From: Streptomyces sp. ISL-98
GTDB lineage: Bacteria; Actinomycetota; Actinomycetes; Streptomycetales; Streptomycetaceae
Assembly: GCF_018614055.1 (NCBI RefSeq)
Contig: NZ_JAGGPB010000070.1
Span: 32,667-96,666, forward strand
DNA: 64,000 nucleotides
Reading direction: 5' to 3'
The position numbers and the translations under genes are program-made. Numbering within the stretch: position 1 is the first letter of the stretch; each line of letters begins with the position of its first letter. This document shows positions 17,376 to 24,634 of this stretch, piece after piece. The notes beneath the pieces are model-generated. The model ran no database searches, was not told the origin of the DNA, and saw nothing but the letters and a program-made list of their open reading frames with translations.

Positions 17376-18032
17376 GTGAACGAACTCGACGTACTCCGCG
17401 TCTTCTGCGGCCCGGACGGACACCACGGCAACGCCCTCGGCGTCGTAAGAGACGGGCGTACGCACCCCGATCAGGCATCCCGACAGGCTTACGCCGCCGA
17501 ACTCGGCTTCAGCGAGACCGTGTTCGTCGACGACCCCGAGCGCGGCATCGTCGACATCTACACCCCCGGCACGCGCCTGCCCTTCGCCGGGCACCCCCTC
17601 GTTGGCGCCGCCTGGCTGCTCGACCTTGAAGTGGTCAACCCGCCGGCGGGCGAGGTGTGGGCACGCCACGACGGGGAGTTCACCTGGATCACAGCCCGCG
17701 CCGAGTGGGCCCCGCCGCGCCGCCTCCAGCAGTACGCGTCGGCGGCCGAGGTCGACGCGCTGCCCGCCCCTCCGCCCGGCGAGGGCTGGCTGTACGCCTG
17801 GGCCTGGCAGGACGAGGCGGCGGGCCGGGTCCGCGCTCGCGCGTTCCCGCGCCGCGACGACGGCATTACGGAGGACGAGGCGACCGGCGCTGCGGCGCTC
17901 CTGCTGACCGCCGAACTGGACCGCGCCCTGAACATCACGCAGGGCCGCGGCTCCCAGATCCTGACGGCGCCGGGACCCGACGGCACGATCGAGGTGGGCG
18001 GCCGGGTCCGCTTCGCCAAGCAGGTCCTGTAG
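17376..18032 (+). CDS. PhzF-family isomerase/epimerase-like protein
   Basis: 218 residues of the diaminopimelate-epimerase-like PhzF fold: N-terminal LDVLRVFCGPDGHHGNALGVV, the conserved catalytic Glu in LGFSETVFV, and the PGTRLPFAGHPLVGAAWLL loop. The second half is divergent: GRGSQILTAP matches the usual (G)RGS.I motif. Members isomerise small metabolites; the substrate is not predictable. The GTG at 17,376 restores the typical MNELDVLRVF start, and TTGAAT six bases upstream could be a leaderless -10; a TTG at 17,364 is the alternative. It sits in the haem block without an obvious role there. Confidence 0.75.
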   Translation: MNELDVLRVFCGPDGHHGNALGVVRDGRTHPDQASRQAYAAELGFSETVFVDDPERGIVDIYTPGTRLPFAGHPLVGAAWLLDLEVVNPPAGEVWARHDGEFTWITARAEWAPPRRLQQYASAAEVDALPAPPPGEGWLYAWAWQDEAAGRVRARAFPRRDDGITEDEATGAAALLLTAELDRALNITQGRGSQILTAPGPDGTIEVGGRVRFAKQVL

Positions 18033-18057
18033 AACTCACGTACCGCAACCGGAGAAG

Positions 18058-18738
18058 TCAGGCGCTGAGCGGGAACTCCCCGCCCAGCTCACGAAAAACC
18101 GCACCGTTGAAGTCGAAGGCACGCTTGCACTCGTCGATGATGCGCTGCTTCTCCAGGTCGTCCGCGTTCACCTGGTCGAGCAGTTCCCGGTAAGTCCGCT
18201 TGAAAGCGGCCGGGTTGGGGATCGACTCGAAGACGTAGAAGCGCACACCGTCGCCCTTGCGCTCGAAACCCCACGTCTTCTCCGCCTTGTCGCGGATGAT
18301 CTGGCCGCCCGACAGGTCCCCGAGGTAGCGCGTGTAGTGGTGGGCCACGTACCCGGCCGGCCAGCTGCGCGCGCACTCGGTGACCCGCCGCGCGTACGCC
18401 GCGGTCGCGGGCAGCGGCTCAAGGCCCTCACGCCAGTTCTCGCCGCGCAGGTGCGCCAGGTCGCGCTCCAGCTCGGCGGCGCGCATCAGCTCCGGCCGGA
18501 TGAACGGCCCGGCCACCGGGTCGCCGCGCAGCGACTCGGCCGCGTCCTCCAGCGCCCGGTACACGAACCACAGCTGCTCCGTGTAGCGCGCATACGCATC
18601 GACGGAGAGCCTCCCGCCGAGCATGTCGCTCATGAAGGTGGAGGTCTCCGCCTCGGTGTGCTGTTCGTGCGACGCGACGCGGATCAGCGTCGAGAAGGGG
18701 GTGGTTGTTGCGTCGGCGGCGGTAGCGGATGCGTCCAA
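18058..18738 (-). CDS. hmuO: Haem oxygenase (biliverdin-producing)
   Basis: Cleaves haem to biliverdin, CO and Fe2+, the last step of haem-iron use. 226 residues of all-helical fold. The proximal haem ligand is His27 (aligned with His20 of corynebacterial HmuO through the shared STFMSDMLGG segment). The distal helix has GDLSGGQIIRDK with the flexible glycines. The palindromic iron box at 18,821-18,838 lies about 85 bp upstream, so it should be co-induced with hmuTUV and htaA under iron limitation. Convergent with the PhzF gene. Confidence 0.93.
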   Translation of the reverse strand: MDASATAADATTTPFSTLIRVASHEQHTEAETSTFMSDMLGGRLSVDAYARYTEQLWFVYRALEDAAESLRGDPVAGPFIRPELMRAAELERDLAHLRGENWREGLEPLPATAAYARRVTECARSWPAGYVAHHYTRYLGDLSGGQIIRDKAEKTWGFERKGDGVRFYVFESIPNPAAFKRTYRELLDQVNADDLEKQRIIDECKRAFDFNGAVFRELGGEFPLSA

Positions 18739-18820
18739 GGCGGGCCTCCGGGGACCGAGGGGACGGGAACGAAAGACCGTGCGCTGGCAGCCAGGGACGG
18801 CCGCCTGCGCCGATCTTCCT

Positions 18821-18838
18821 ACTTAGGTAAGCCTAAGT
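18821..18838. promoter_or_regulatory. Palindromic iron box upstream of hmuO
   Basis: ACTTAGGTAAGCCTAAGT is a perfect 7-bp dyad around TAAG and contains the TTAGG...CCTAA half-sites of the DmdR/IdeR consensus. It lies between hmuO and map, with hmuO the likely target. Confidence 0.75.
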
Positions 18839-18888
18839 CAATGTGTTCCCGACGATCTGTCGGTAAAAACTCTACGCCCGGAACCCGC

Positions 18889-19746
18889 CTACGGCAGCGT
18901 GAGGATCTCGGCCCCGGTCTCCGTAACCACCAGCGTGTGCTCGAACTGAGCCGTCCGCCTGCGGTCCTTCGTCACCACGGTCCAGCCGTCTTCCCACATG
19001 TCGTACTCGTGCGTACCGAGCGTGAGCATCGGCTCGATCGTGAAGGTCATGCCGGGCTGCATCACCGTCGTCGCGTGCGGGCTGTCGTAGTGCGGAATGA
19101 TCAGCCCGGAGTGGAACGACGAATTGATGCCGTGCCCGGTGAAGTCGCGCACGACGCCGTAGCCGAAGCGCTTGGCGTACGACTCGATGACCCGCCCGAT
19201 GACATTGATCTGGCGCCCCGGCTTGACTGCCTTGATCGCACGGGCCAGCGACTCACGGGTCCGCTCCACGAGAAGCCGCGACTCCTCGTCGACGTCGCCG
19301 CACAGGTAGGTGGCGTTGTTGTCGCCGTGCACGCCGTTGATGTACGCCGTGACGTCCAGGTTCACGATGTCGCCGTCGCGCAGCACCGTGGAGTCCGGGA
19401 TGCCGTGGCAGATGACCTCGTTGACGGAGCTGCACAGCGACTTCGGGTAGCCGCGGTACCCGAGCGTCGACGGGTACGCGCCGTGGTCGACCATGAAGTC
19501 GTGCGCGACCCGGTCGAGCTCGTCCGTGGTCACCCCGGGCGAGATGTGCTTGGCGGCCTCCTCCATCGCCTGGGCGGCGATGCGGCCCGCGATGCGCATC
19601 CGCTCGATGGTGTCGGAGTCCTGGATTTCGGGACCTGTGTACGGCGTCGGCGCCGGCTTCCCGACGTACTCGGGACGCCGGATGTTGCCGGAGACGGAAC
19701 GGGTGGGAGAGAGCTCCCCTGGTACGAGCAGCGACTGGCCAGACAT
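18889..19746 (-). CDS. map: Type I methionine aminopeptidase
   Basis: Removes the initiator methionine from nascent proteins. 285 residues with all five metal ligands: Asp131, Asp142, His205, Glu238 and Glu269, plus His112-region HGIPD. The N-terminal 40-residue extension contains GNIRRPEYVGKPAP, seen in actinobacterial MapA-type enzymes that carry an SH3-binding-like tail. The start at 19,746 is supported by a TACACT -10 element seven bases upstream on the minus strand (leaderless). Divergent from the small gene at 19,805. Confidence 0.93.
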   Translation of the reverse strand: MSGQSLLVPGELSPTRSVSGNIRRPEYVGKPAPTPYTGPEIQDSDTIERMRIAGRIAAQAMEEAAKHISPGVTTDELDRVAHDFMVDHGAYPSTLGYRGYPKSLCSSVNEVICHGIPDSTVLRDGDIVNLDVTAYINGVHGDNNATYLCGDVDEESRLLVERTRESLARAIKAVKPGRQINVIGRVIESYAKRFGYGVVRDFTGHGINSSFHSGLIIPHYDSPHATTVMQPGMTFTIEPMLTLGTHEYDMWEDGWTVVTKDRRRTAQFEHTLVVTETGAEILTLP

Positions 19747-19804
19747 GCAAGCGAGTGTATCCAGCCGCCATCGGGCAGCATGGCGGCAGAGGAAGGAGCC
19801 GACG

Positions 19805-20041
19805 ATGGCCCTGTTCAAGAAGCGCACGGTCGGAAAGCCGGGCGAATGGTTCTACTGCCTGGAGCACCAGACGGTCGAGGAGGGCCCCCAGTGCCCGGGA
19901 AAGGACCGTTTCGGCCCCTACACGACGCGTGAAGAGGCGGAGCACGCGATGCAGACGGCGGCGGAGCGCAACCTCCAGTGGGAGAACGACCCGAAGTGGC
20001 ACGACAAGAACGGCGCGCAGGCGGACGACGGGGACGCCTGA
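19805..20041 (+). CDS. Small conserved hypothetical protein
   Basis: 78 residues, charged and soluble: MALFKKRTVGKPGEWFYCLE start, a CLEHQTVEEGPQC cysteine pair, then a helical tail rich in Glu/Asn/Trp (AMQTAAERNLQWENDPKWHD). GGAAGGAG sits upstream of the ATG. I do not recognise a function; the compact pattern with EGPQCPGKDRFGPY suggests a small fold found across Streptomyces. Divergent from map; its stop abuts the stop of the MFS gene. Confidence 0.7.
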   Translation: MALFKKRTVGKPGEWFYCLEHQTVEEGPQCPGKDRFGPYTTREEAEHAMQTAAERNLQWENDPKWHDKNGAQADDGDA

Positions 20042-21340
20042 TCACCCCACTGTTTCAGCCTTTTCACCCGCCGCCGCGTCCCTCCGGACCCGGCGGCGCT
20101 GCGCGTCCTCGTCGGTGGTCGCGTCGTACGTCATGAGCTTCGGCAGTACGGCGGCCAGCAGCCCCACCGAGGCGAGGCAGGCGAGCCCGCCGCTCCACAC
20201 CGCGGGCCGGGTCCCGGTCCATCCGGCCATGGCACCGGCCCGCACCTGCCCGAGCTGGGGCCCGACGCTGTACGAGAGCACCTCGATGCCGGCGAGTCGG
20301 CCGCGCAGCTCATCGGGGATGGTCTGATTCCAGATGGTCGACCGCCCGAGCCCGCTGAGCATGTCGCCCCCGCCCGCCACGGCGAGGCACAGCAGTACCA
20401 CCCAGACGTTGGAAAACCACCCCGCGGCGGCGATGGCGAGCCCCCAGCAGGCGGCGCCGTACACGACGAGCTGCCCGTGCCGGGTGATCCGTGAGGCCCA
20501 CCCGCTGGTGAGGCTGACCGCGACGGACCCGACGGACCCGGCGGTGTACATGAGCCCGAGCGCCCATTCGGCATCCAGGTCGTCCGCGAGGAACGGAAAT
20601 ATGGCGTTGGGGAAGGCGAAGAACATCGCGGCCATGTCGACGGCGTACGTCCCGAGCAGCACGGGCCTGCTCCACGCGTACCGCGCGCCTTCCGCGATGC
20701 CGCGCAGTGACGGCTTCTCGGCGTCACGGGACGGCGGGGCGGGCGCCAGCCGCGTACACATGGCCACGGACACCGCGAACCCCACAACGGTGACGCTGTA
20801 CGCCGTGGCATGCCCGGCGTACGCGACGACAAGGCCCGCCAGGGCCGGGCCCACGATCGCCCCGGTCTGCCAGCGCAGGGCGTTGAGCGCGGCAGCGGCG
20901 GTGAGCTGGTCGTGCGACACGATGCGCGCCATGAGGGAGTCCAGCGCGGGCCGCTGGAGCCCGGCGAGGGCGGAGACCCCGGCGGCGACGACGTAGAGCG
21001 GCCAGAGCAACGGCCGCTCCAGCAGTGAATTGCCCAACAGCAGAACGGCCAGCAGCCCGAGCCCGGCCTCGCTGAGCAGTATGACCTTGCGACGGTCGGC
21101 GGAGTCGGCGAGGGCGCCGCCGTACAACCCGAAGACGACCAGCGGCACGAGCTCGACGGCACCCATCGCGCCGACGGCGAGGGGGGAGTGGGTCAGCTCC
21201 TTGATCTGCAGGGGCAGCGCGACCATCGCCATGAAGCTGCCGAAGTACGTGACCAGCCCCTGAACGAACAGGAGCCGGAAGTCGCGCGAGGAGCGCCAGG
21301 GCGAGAGATCCGGCAGCACAGCCGCAAGCTTCGAAGTCAC
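20042..21340 (-). CDS. MFS transporter (MFS_3/enterobactin-exporter-like)
   Basis: 432 residues with 10-12 helices. The N-terminus SPWRSSRDFRLLFVQGLVTYFGSFM and the cytoplasmic motif YGGALADSADRRKVILLSEAG place it in the MFS group that includes EntS-like exporters, typical of Streptomyces drug or siderophore efflux. The GTG at 21,340 is preferred to an upstream ATG at 21,382 because homologous proteins start near VTSKLAAVLPDLSPW. The substrate is unknown. Stop-to-stop convergent with the 78-residue gene. Confidence 0.8.
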   Translation of the reverse strand: MTSKLAAVLPDLSPWRSSRDFRLLFVQGLVTYFGSFMAMVALPLQIKELTHSPLAVGAMGAVELVPLVVFGLYGGALADSADRRKVILLSEAGLGLLAVLLLGNSLLERPLLWPLYVVAAGVSALAGLQRPALDSLMARIVSHDQLTAAAALNALRWQTGAIVGPALAGLVVAYAGHATAYSVTVVGFAVSVAMCTRLAPAPPSRDAEKPSLRGIAEGARYAWSRPVLLGTYAVDMAAMFFAFPNAIFPFLADDLDAEWALGLMYTAGSVGSVAVSLTSGWASRITRHGQLVVYGAACWGLAIAAAGWFSNVWVVLLCLAVAGGGDMLSGLGRSTIWNQTIPDELRGRLAGIEVLSYSVGPQLGQVRAGAMAGWTGTRPAVWSGGLACLASVGLLAAVLPKLMTYDATTDEDAQRRRVRRDAAAGEKAETVG

Positions 21341-21462
21341 GCGGCCCCATGCTCCGCACCCGACCCGCGGCAAGCAACGCAATTACGCCGCAGATTCAGC
21401 CCGTCCGGGGCCCGCACCCCTCACCCACCGGCACTCATGCCTCACCGCACCCCACCCGCCCC

Positions 21463-22065
21463 CTACCACCGCGCCGGCGGCGGCGCCGTCAGCTGGTCGG
21501 CGAGCCGCGCCAGCCGGTCGCGGAAGCGACGCCGCCCCCGCGGCACAGGCAGGCTGTTCTCCCCGGCCGCCGCACTCACCAGGTGCTGCACCGTATCCAG
21601 GTCCACCTCCCCGTCCCCCGGCACCGAAAGCCCCTCGTGCGCCAGCCCCCGGATCTCGCGGTCCCCACCGTCCAGCGAGAGCACCGTCACCCCTGCCCGC
21701 CGAGCGTCGTGCACCCGCTCCAGCAGCCCCGCCCCCGGCCGCTCCGGTGCCACGACGAGCAGCGTCTCTCCCCGGGCCGCCGCCTCGATCCGGCCGAGCC
21801 CGGCCGACAGGTGAGCCGGTTCCCCGGGCCGCACCCGGTGGCGTACGAGCGTGGGGCTCAGCTCGGCAAGGCCGGACCAGGCCGCCTCGTCGACGAGGTG
21901 CGCCGCCAGATGCCACGGCTCGTACGCCTCGGTCCCCACCAGCAGCAGCCCGCCACCCTGCGGCACGACGGACGATCGCAGCGCCCCCGCGAACCGCCTC
22001 GTGGCCGGCAACCACTCGGTCCCGTCGAGGACTTCACGCAGCAGGGCGACACGTACGGCATCCAT
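21463..22065 (-). CDS. Conserved hypothetical protein, possibly SIS-like
   Basis: 200 residues, soluble. The middle (about 95-150: GETLLVVAPERPGAGLLERVHDA, given here in part as TLLVVAPERPGAG, then GVTVLSLDGGDREIRGLAHEGLSVP) has the strand-loop-helix pattern of sugar isomerase (SIS) domains, with an equivalent strand earlier (GGGLLLVGTEAYEPWHLAAH). No catalytic residues can be assigned. It diverges from npdG, a pairing that suggests shared regulation but no defined role. Confidence 0.55.
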   Translation of the reverse strand: MDAVRVALLREVLDGTEWLPATRRFAGALRSSVVPQGGGLLLVGTEAYEPWHLAAHLVDEAAWSGLAELSPTLVRHRVRPGEPAHLSAGLGRIEAAARGETLLVVAPERPGAGLLERVHDARRAGVTVLSLDGGDREIRGLAHEGLSVPGDGEVDLDTVQHLVSAAAGENSLPVPRGRRRFRDRLARLADQLTAPPPARW

Positions 22066-22145
22066 GCCGCGGCATCCTGCCGTACGCCCGCGCCGGCCGG
22101 GAGCGAATGCCCCCGCCTCACCCGTACGAGCGCCCTACCTGCAAG

Positions 22146-22158
22146 TAGGGTCGGGGCC
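22146..22158 (+). promoter_or_regulatory. Leaderless promoter of npdG
   Basis: TAGGGT at 22,146-22,151 lies seven bases before the ATG at 22,159, and there is no ribosome binding site, so transcription and translation probably start at the same base. Confidence 0.6.
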
Positions 22159-22905
22159 ATGACTTCCACCGACAGCTCCGGCACCTCCGACAGCACTCAG
22201 GCACCCGCCGCCGCGCAGAAGCCCGCCGCCAAGGACCCCTGGGACCTCCCGGACGTGTCCGGACTGGTCGTCGGCGTGCTCGGCGGCACCGGCGATCAGG
22301 GGCGCGGGCTCGCGTACCGGCTGGCCAGGGCCGGCCAGAAGGTGATCATCGGCTCGCGTGCCGCCGAACGCGCACAGACCGCCGCCGCAGAGCTCGGCCT
22401 CGGCCTCGGCGTCGAAGGCGCGGACAACGCCGAGTGCGCCCGCCGCAGCGACATCGTGATCGTCGCCGTGCCGTGGGACGGCCACGCCAAGACGCTCGAA
22501 TCGCTGCGCGAGGAGCTGACCGGCAAGCTCGTCGTCGACTGCGTCAACCCGCTCGGCTTCGACAAGAAGGGCGCGTACGCCCTCAAGCCGGAGGAGGGCA
22601 GCGCAGCCGAACAGGCCGCCGCCCTGCTGCCGGACTCGCGGGTGACCGCCGCGTTCCACCACCTGTCGGCCGTGCTGCTCCAGGACGAGGCGATCGAGGA
22701 GATCGACACCGACGTGATGGTGCTGGGGGAGGCCCGCGCCGACACCGACATCGTGCAGGCGCTGGCGGCCCGCATCCCCGGCATGCGCGGCGTCTTCGCA
22801 GGCCGCCTGCGCAACGCCCACCAGGTCGAGTCCCTGGTGGCCAACCTGATCTCGGTGAACCGCCGCTACAAGGCGCACGCGGGCCTGCGCGTGACCGACG
22901 TATAA
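22159..22905 (+). CDS. npdG: NADPH-dependent F420 reductase (Fno/NpdG)
   Basis: Transfers hydride between NADPH and coenzyme F420, supplying F420H2 to flavin/deazaflavin-dependent reductases in the cytoplasm. 248 residues. A disordered Ala/Ser-rich N-terminus (1-33) precedes the Rossmann domain with GVLGGTGDQGRGLAYRLA (about 39-56) and the 2'-phosphate-binding GSRAAERA. The C-terminal domain contains VTAAFHHLSAVLLQD and ends with VNRRYKAHAGLRVTDV, both typical of NpdG. The leaderless promoter at 22,146 sets the start. Confidence 0.9.
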   Translation: MTSTDSSGTSDSTQAPAAAQKPAAKDPWDLPDVSGLVVGVLGGTGDQGRGLAYRLARAGQKVIIGSRAAERAQTAAAELGLGLGVEGADNAECARRSDIVIVAVPWDGHAKTLESLREELTGKLVVDCVNPLGFDKKGAYALKPEEGSAAEQAAALLPDSRVTAAFHHLSAVLLQDEAIEEIDTDVMVLGEARADTDIVQALAARIPGMRGVFAGRLRNAHQVESLVANLISVNRRYKAHAGLRVTDV

Positions 22906-22983
22906 GCACGATCGGGGCATGGGGGACACTGGACGGGAAGCACCGAGCACCAGCCACAGGACACCCGCACAGGAGCCGCCCCC

Positions 22984-23181
22984 ATGCCCCGCCTCGCTCT
23001 GTACGCCCTCGTCGTCTGCGCCCTCGCCGTCGCCGCGGCAGTGGTGTCCTTCGCCCAGGGCAGCTGGCTCGGGGTCATCTGGATCCTGCTGGCCGGGGTC
23101 GCCTCCAACATGGCCTGGTACTACCTGCGCACGGCGAAGGCCAAGACGCAGACCGGCCGCGAGACGCCCGCTACGGGGTGA
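22984..23181 (+). CDS. Small two-helix membrane protein
   Basis: 65 residues with two hydrophobic helices (about 4-25 and 28-48) and a short basic tail. AGGAG lies eight bases before the ATG. No known family recognised. Its last 11 nt overlap the end of the convergent site-2 protease gene. Probably cotranscribed with npdG, 78 nt upstream. Confidence 0.6.
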   Translation: MPRLALYALVVCALAVAAAVVSFAQGSWLGVIWILLAGVASNMAWYYLRTAKAKTQTGRETPATG

Positions 23182-23968
23182 TCGCCGGCACCTCCGGCTC
23201 GCCCTGCCAGAAGCGGTAGAACTGCTGGCCCCAGTAGGTGTCCCAGTCGCTGACGCCCAGCCCCCGCAGGATCGCGTCGACCGCGTCGAAGAACACATGG
23301 TTGACGGCGGGAATCCACAGCACGCCGAAGACCAGCAGCAGCCCGAACGGCGCGAGCGGCTCGACCTGGCGGCGGATGGTGTACGAAAGCCAGGGCTCGA
23401 TCACCCCGTAGCCGTCGAGCCCCGGCACCGGCAGGAAGTTCAGGATCGCGGCCGTCACCTGGAGCAGGGCGAGGAACCCGAGCGCGTAACGGAACGGATC
23501 GGGAACGCCGTCCAGCGCCCCCAGCCAGAACGGCGCGGTGCACACGATCGCGAACAGCACATTGGTCAGCGGCCCGGCGGCCGAGATGATGCTGTGCTTC
23601 AGGCGCCCCCGGATCCGATGGCGCTCGATGAAGACCGCGCCGCCCGGCAGACCGATACCGCCCATGATCACGAAGAGCACGGGCAGGACGATGCTCAGCA
23701 GCGCATGAGTGTATTTAAGGGGATTGAGGGTCAAATACCCCTTCGCGCCAATGGAAATGTCGCCGCTGTGCAGCGCGGTACGGGCGTGCGCGTACTCGTG
23801 CAGACAGAGCGAGACGATCCATGCGGAGGTGACGAAGAGGAAGACGGCGAAGCCGGTACTCGCCGAGAACTCCGTCCACACCGCCCACCCGGAGACCGCC
23901 ATGACGGCAGCGATCCCGAGGAAGACGGGACTGATTCGCCGGTCGCGACGGGTAAGGGCGGTGGTCAT
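23171..23968 (-). CDS. Site-2 protease (M50) family membrane metalloprotease
   Basis: 265 residues with six helices. The zinc motif HExxH is in LCLHEYAHART (about residue 56), and the second active-site motif is PVPGLDGYGV, with Asp as the third zinc ligand. This short form lacks PDZ domains, like the SpoIVFB-type group. Substrate unknown; members cleave transmembrane segments of regulatory proteins. Start at 23,968, with AGGAG nine bases upstream. The first ATG of the open frame at 24,001 lacks one. Confidence 0.82.
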   Translation of the reverse strand: MTTALTRRDRRISPVFLGIAAVMAVSGWAVWTEFSASTGFAVFLFVTSAWIVSLCLHEYAHARTALHSGDISIGAKGYLTLNPLKYTHALLSIVLPVLFVIMGGIGLPGGAVFIERHRIRGRLKHSIISAAGPLTNVLFAIVCTAPFWLGALDGVPDPFRYALGFLALLQVTAAILNFLPVPGLDGYGVIEPWLSYTIRRQVEPLAPFGLLLVFGVLWIPAVNHVFFDAVDAILRGLGVSDWDTYWGQQFYRFWQGEPEVPAITP

Positions 23969-24096
23969 GGGCGGGTCTCCTGAGGTGTGGGCGACGGGCA
24001 TACGCCCGGGTGGGCGTCGGGCGGCCTGCCCGACCGTACTGGCGACACAGCGAAAACGTCTCGCGCGGCAACGGTAGTTCCGGCGAAGCTGGGTTC

Positions 24097-24630
24097 ATGG
24101 CGCTGTGGAAGATCAAGTACGACGACTGGCAAATGGAATGCTGCGGCGAACCGTTCTCGGTCGGCGACGAGGTGCGGTGGCAACTGGCGCTGAGGACACC
24201 GGAGGAGGGGGCCGACGCCGCGACGTGGGGGGACAGCTTCAGCGAGTTGGAACCGGCGGGGAGCGGCCTCGTGCGGGGCCCCGGCGCAACCGCCCTGTGG
24301 ACATCCGGCGAGCGCATCCTCGCCCGCCCGGTCGGCCTGCTCGCGGTGGAGGCGCACGGGCCGGGCCCGCACGACGTACCTGAGACCGTCGGCACGGTCC
24401 GCTCGATCCAGGTCGTCACCGAGGGGTACGCCGCGACGCACGCCGGGTCGCGTACGTACGCCCCGGTGGCGGGCGAGCGGTGGCTGCGGGCGGTCGACAC
24501 GTGCCCCAAGTGGTTCGCGAACGAGCCCGGCCAGGCCCGCCGGGGACGCGGATACCGGCGCCACGAGACCGGGGTGCTCGTCACCCTGGAGACGCCCGTC
24601 GGCCGACGCGACGTGAGTCCCGGACAATAG
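24097..24630 (+). CDS. Conserved hypothetical protein (DUF6578-like)
   Basis: 177 residues, soluble. Begins MALWKIKYDDWQMECCGEPF, with a Cys pair near the start, and has a second Cys in AVDTCPKWF. This resembles a small Streptomyces family I associate with DUF6578; the assignment is from memory of the N-terminal motif and is tentative. It ends four bases before the BTAD regulator, so the two may share a transcript or the regulator may be leaderless. Confidence 0.55.
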   Translation: MALWKIKYDDWQMECCGEPFSVGDEVRWQLALRTPEEGADAATWGDSFSELEPAGSGLVRGPGATALWTSGERILARPVGLLAVEAHGPGPHDVPETVGTVRSIQVVTEGYAATHAGSRTYAPVAGERWLRAVDTCPKWFANEPGQARRGRGYRRHETGVLVTLETPVGRRDVSPGQ

Positions 24631-24634
24631 GGCC

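Noticed and set aside
6604..18738. Secondary-metabolite or siderophore biosynthesis cluster
   Set aside because: Only uptake and haem-degradation genes are present; no NRPS, NIS synthetase or PKS genes.
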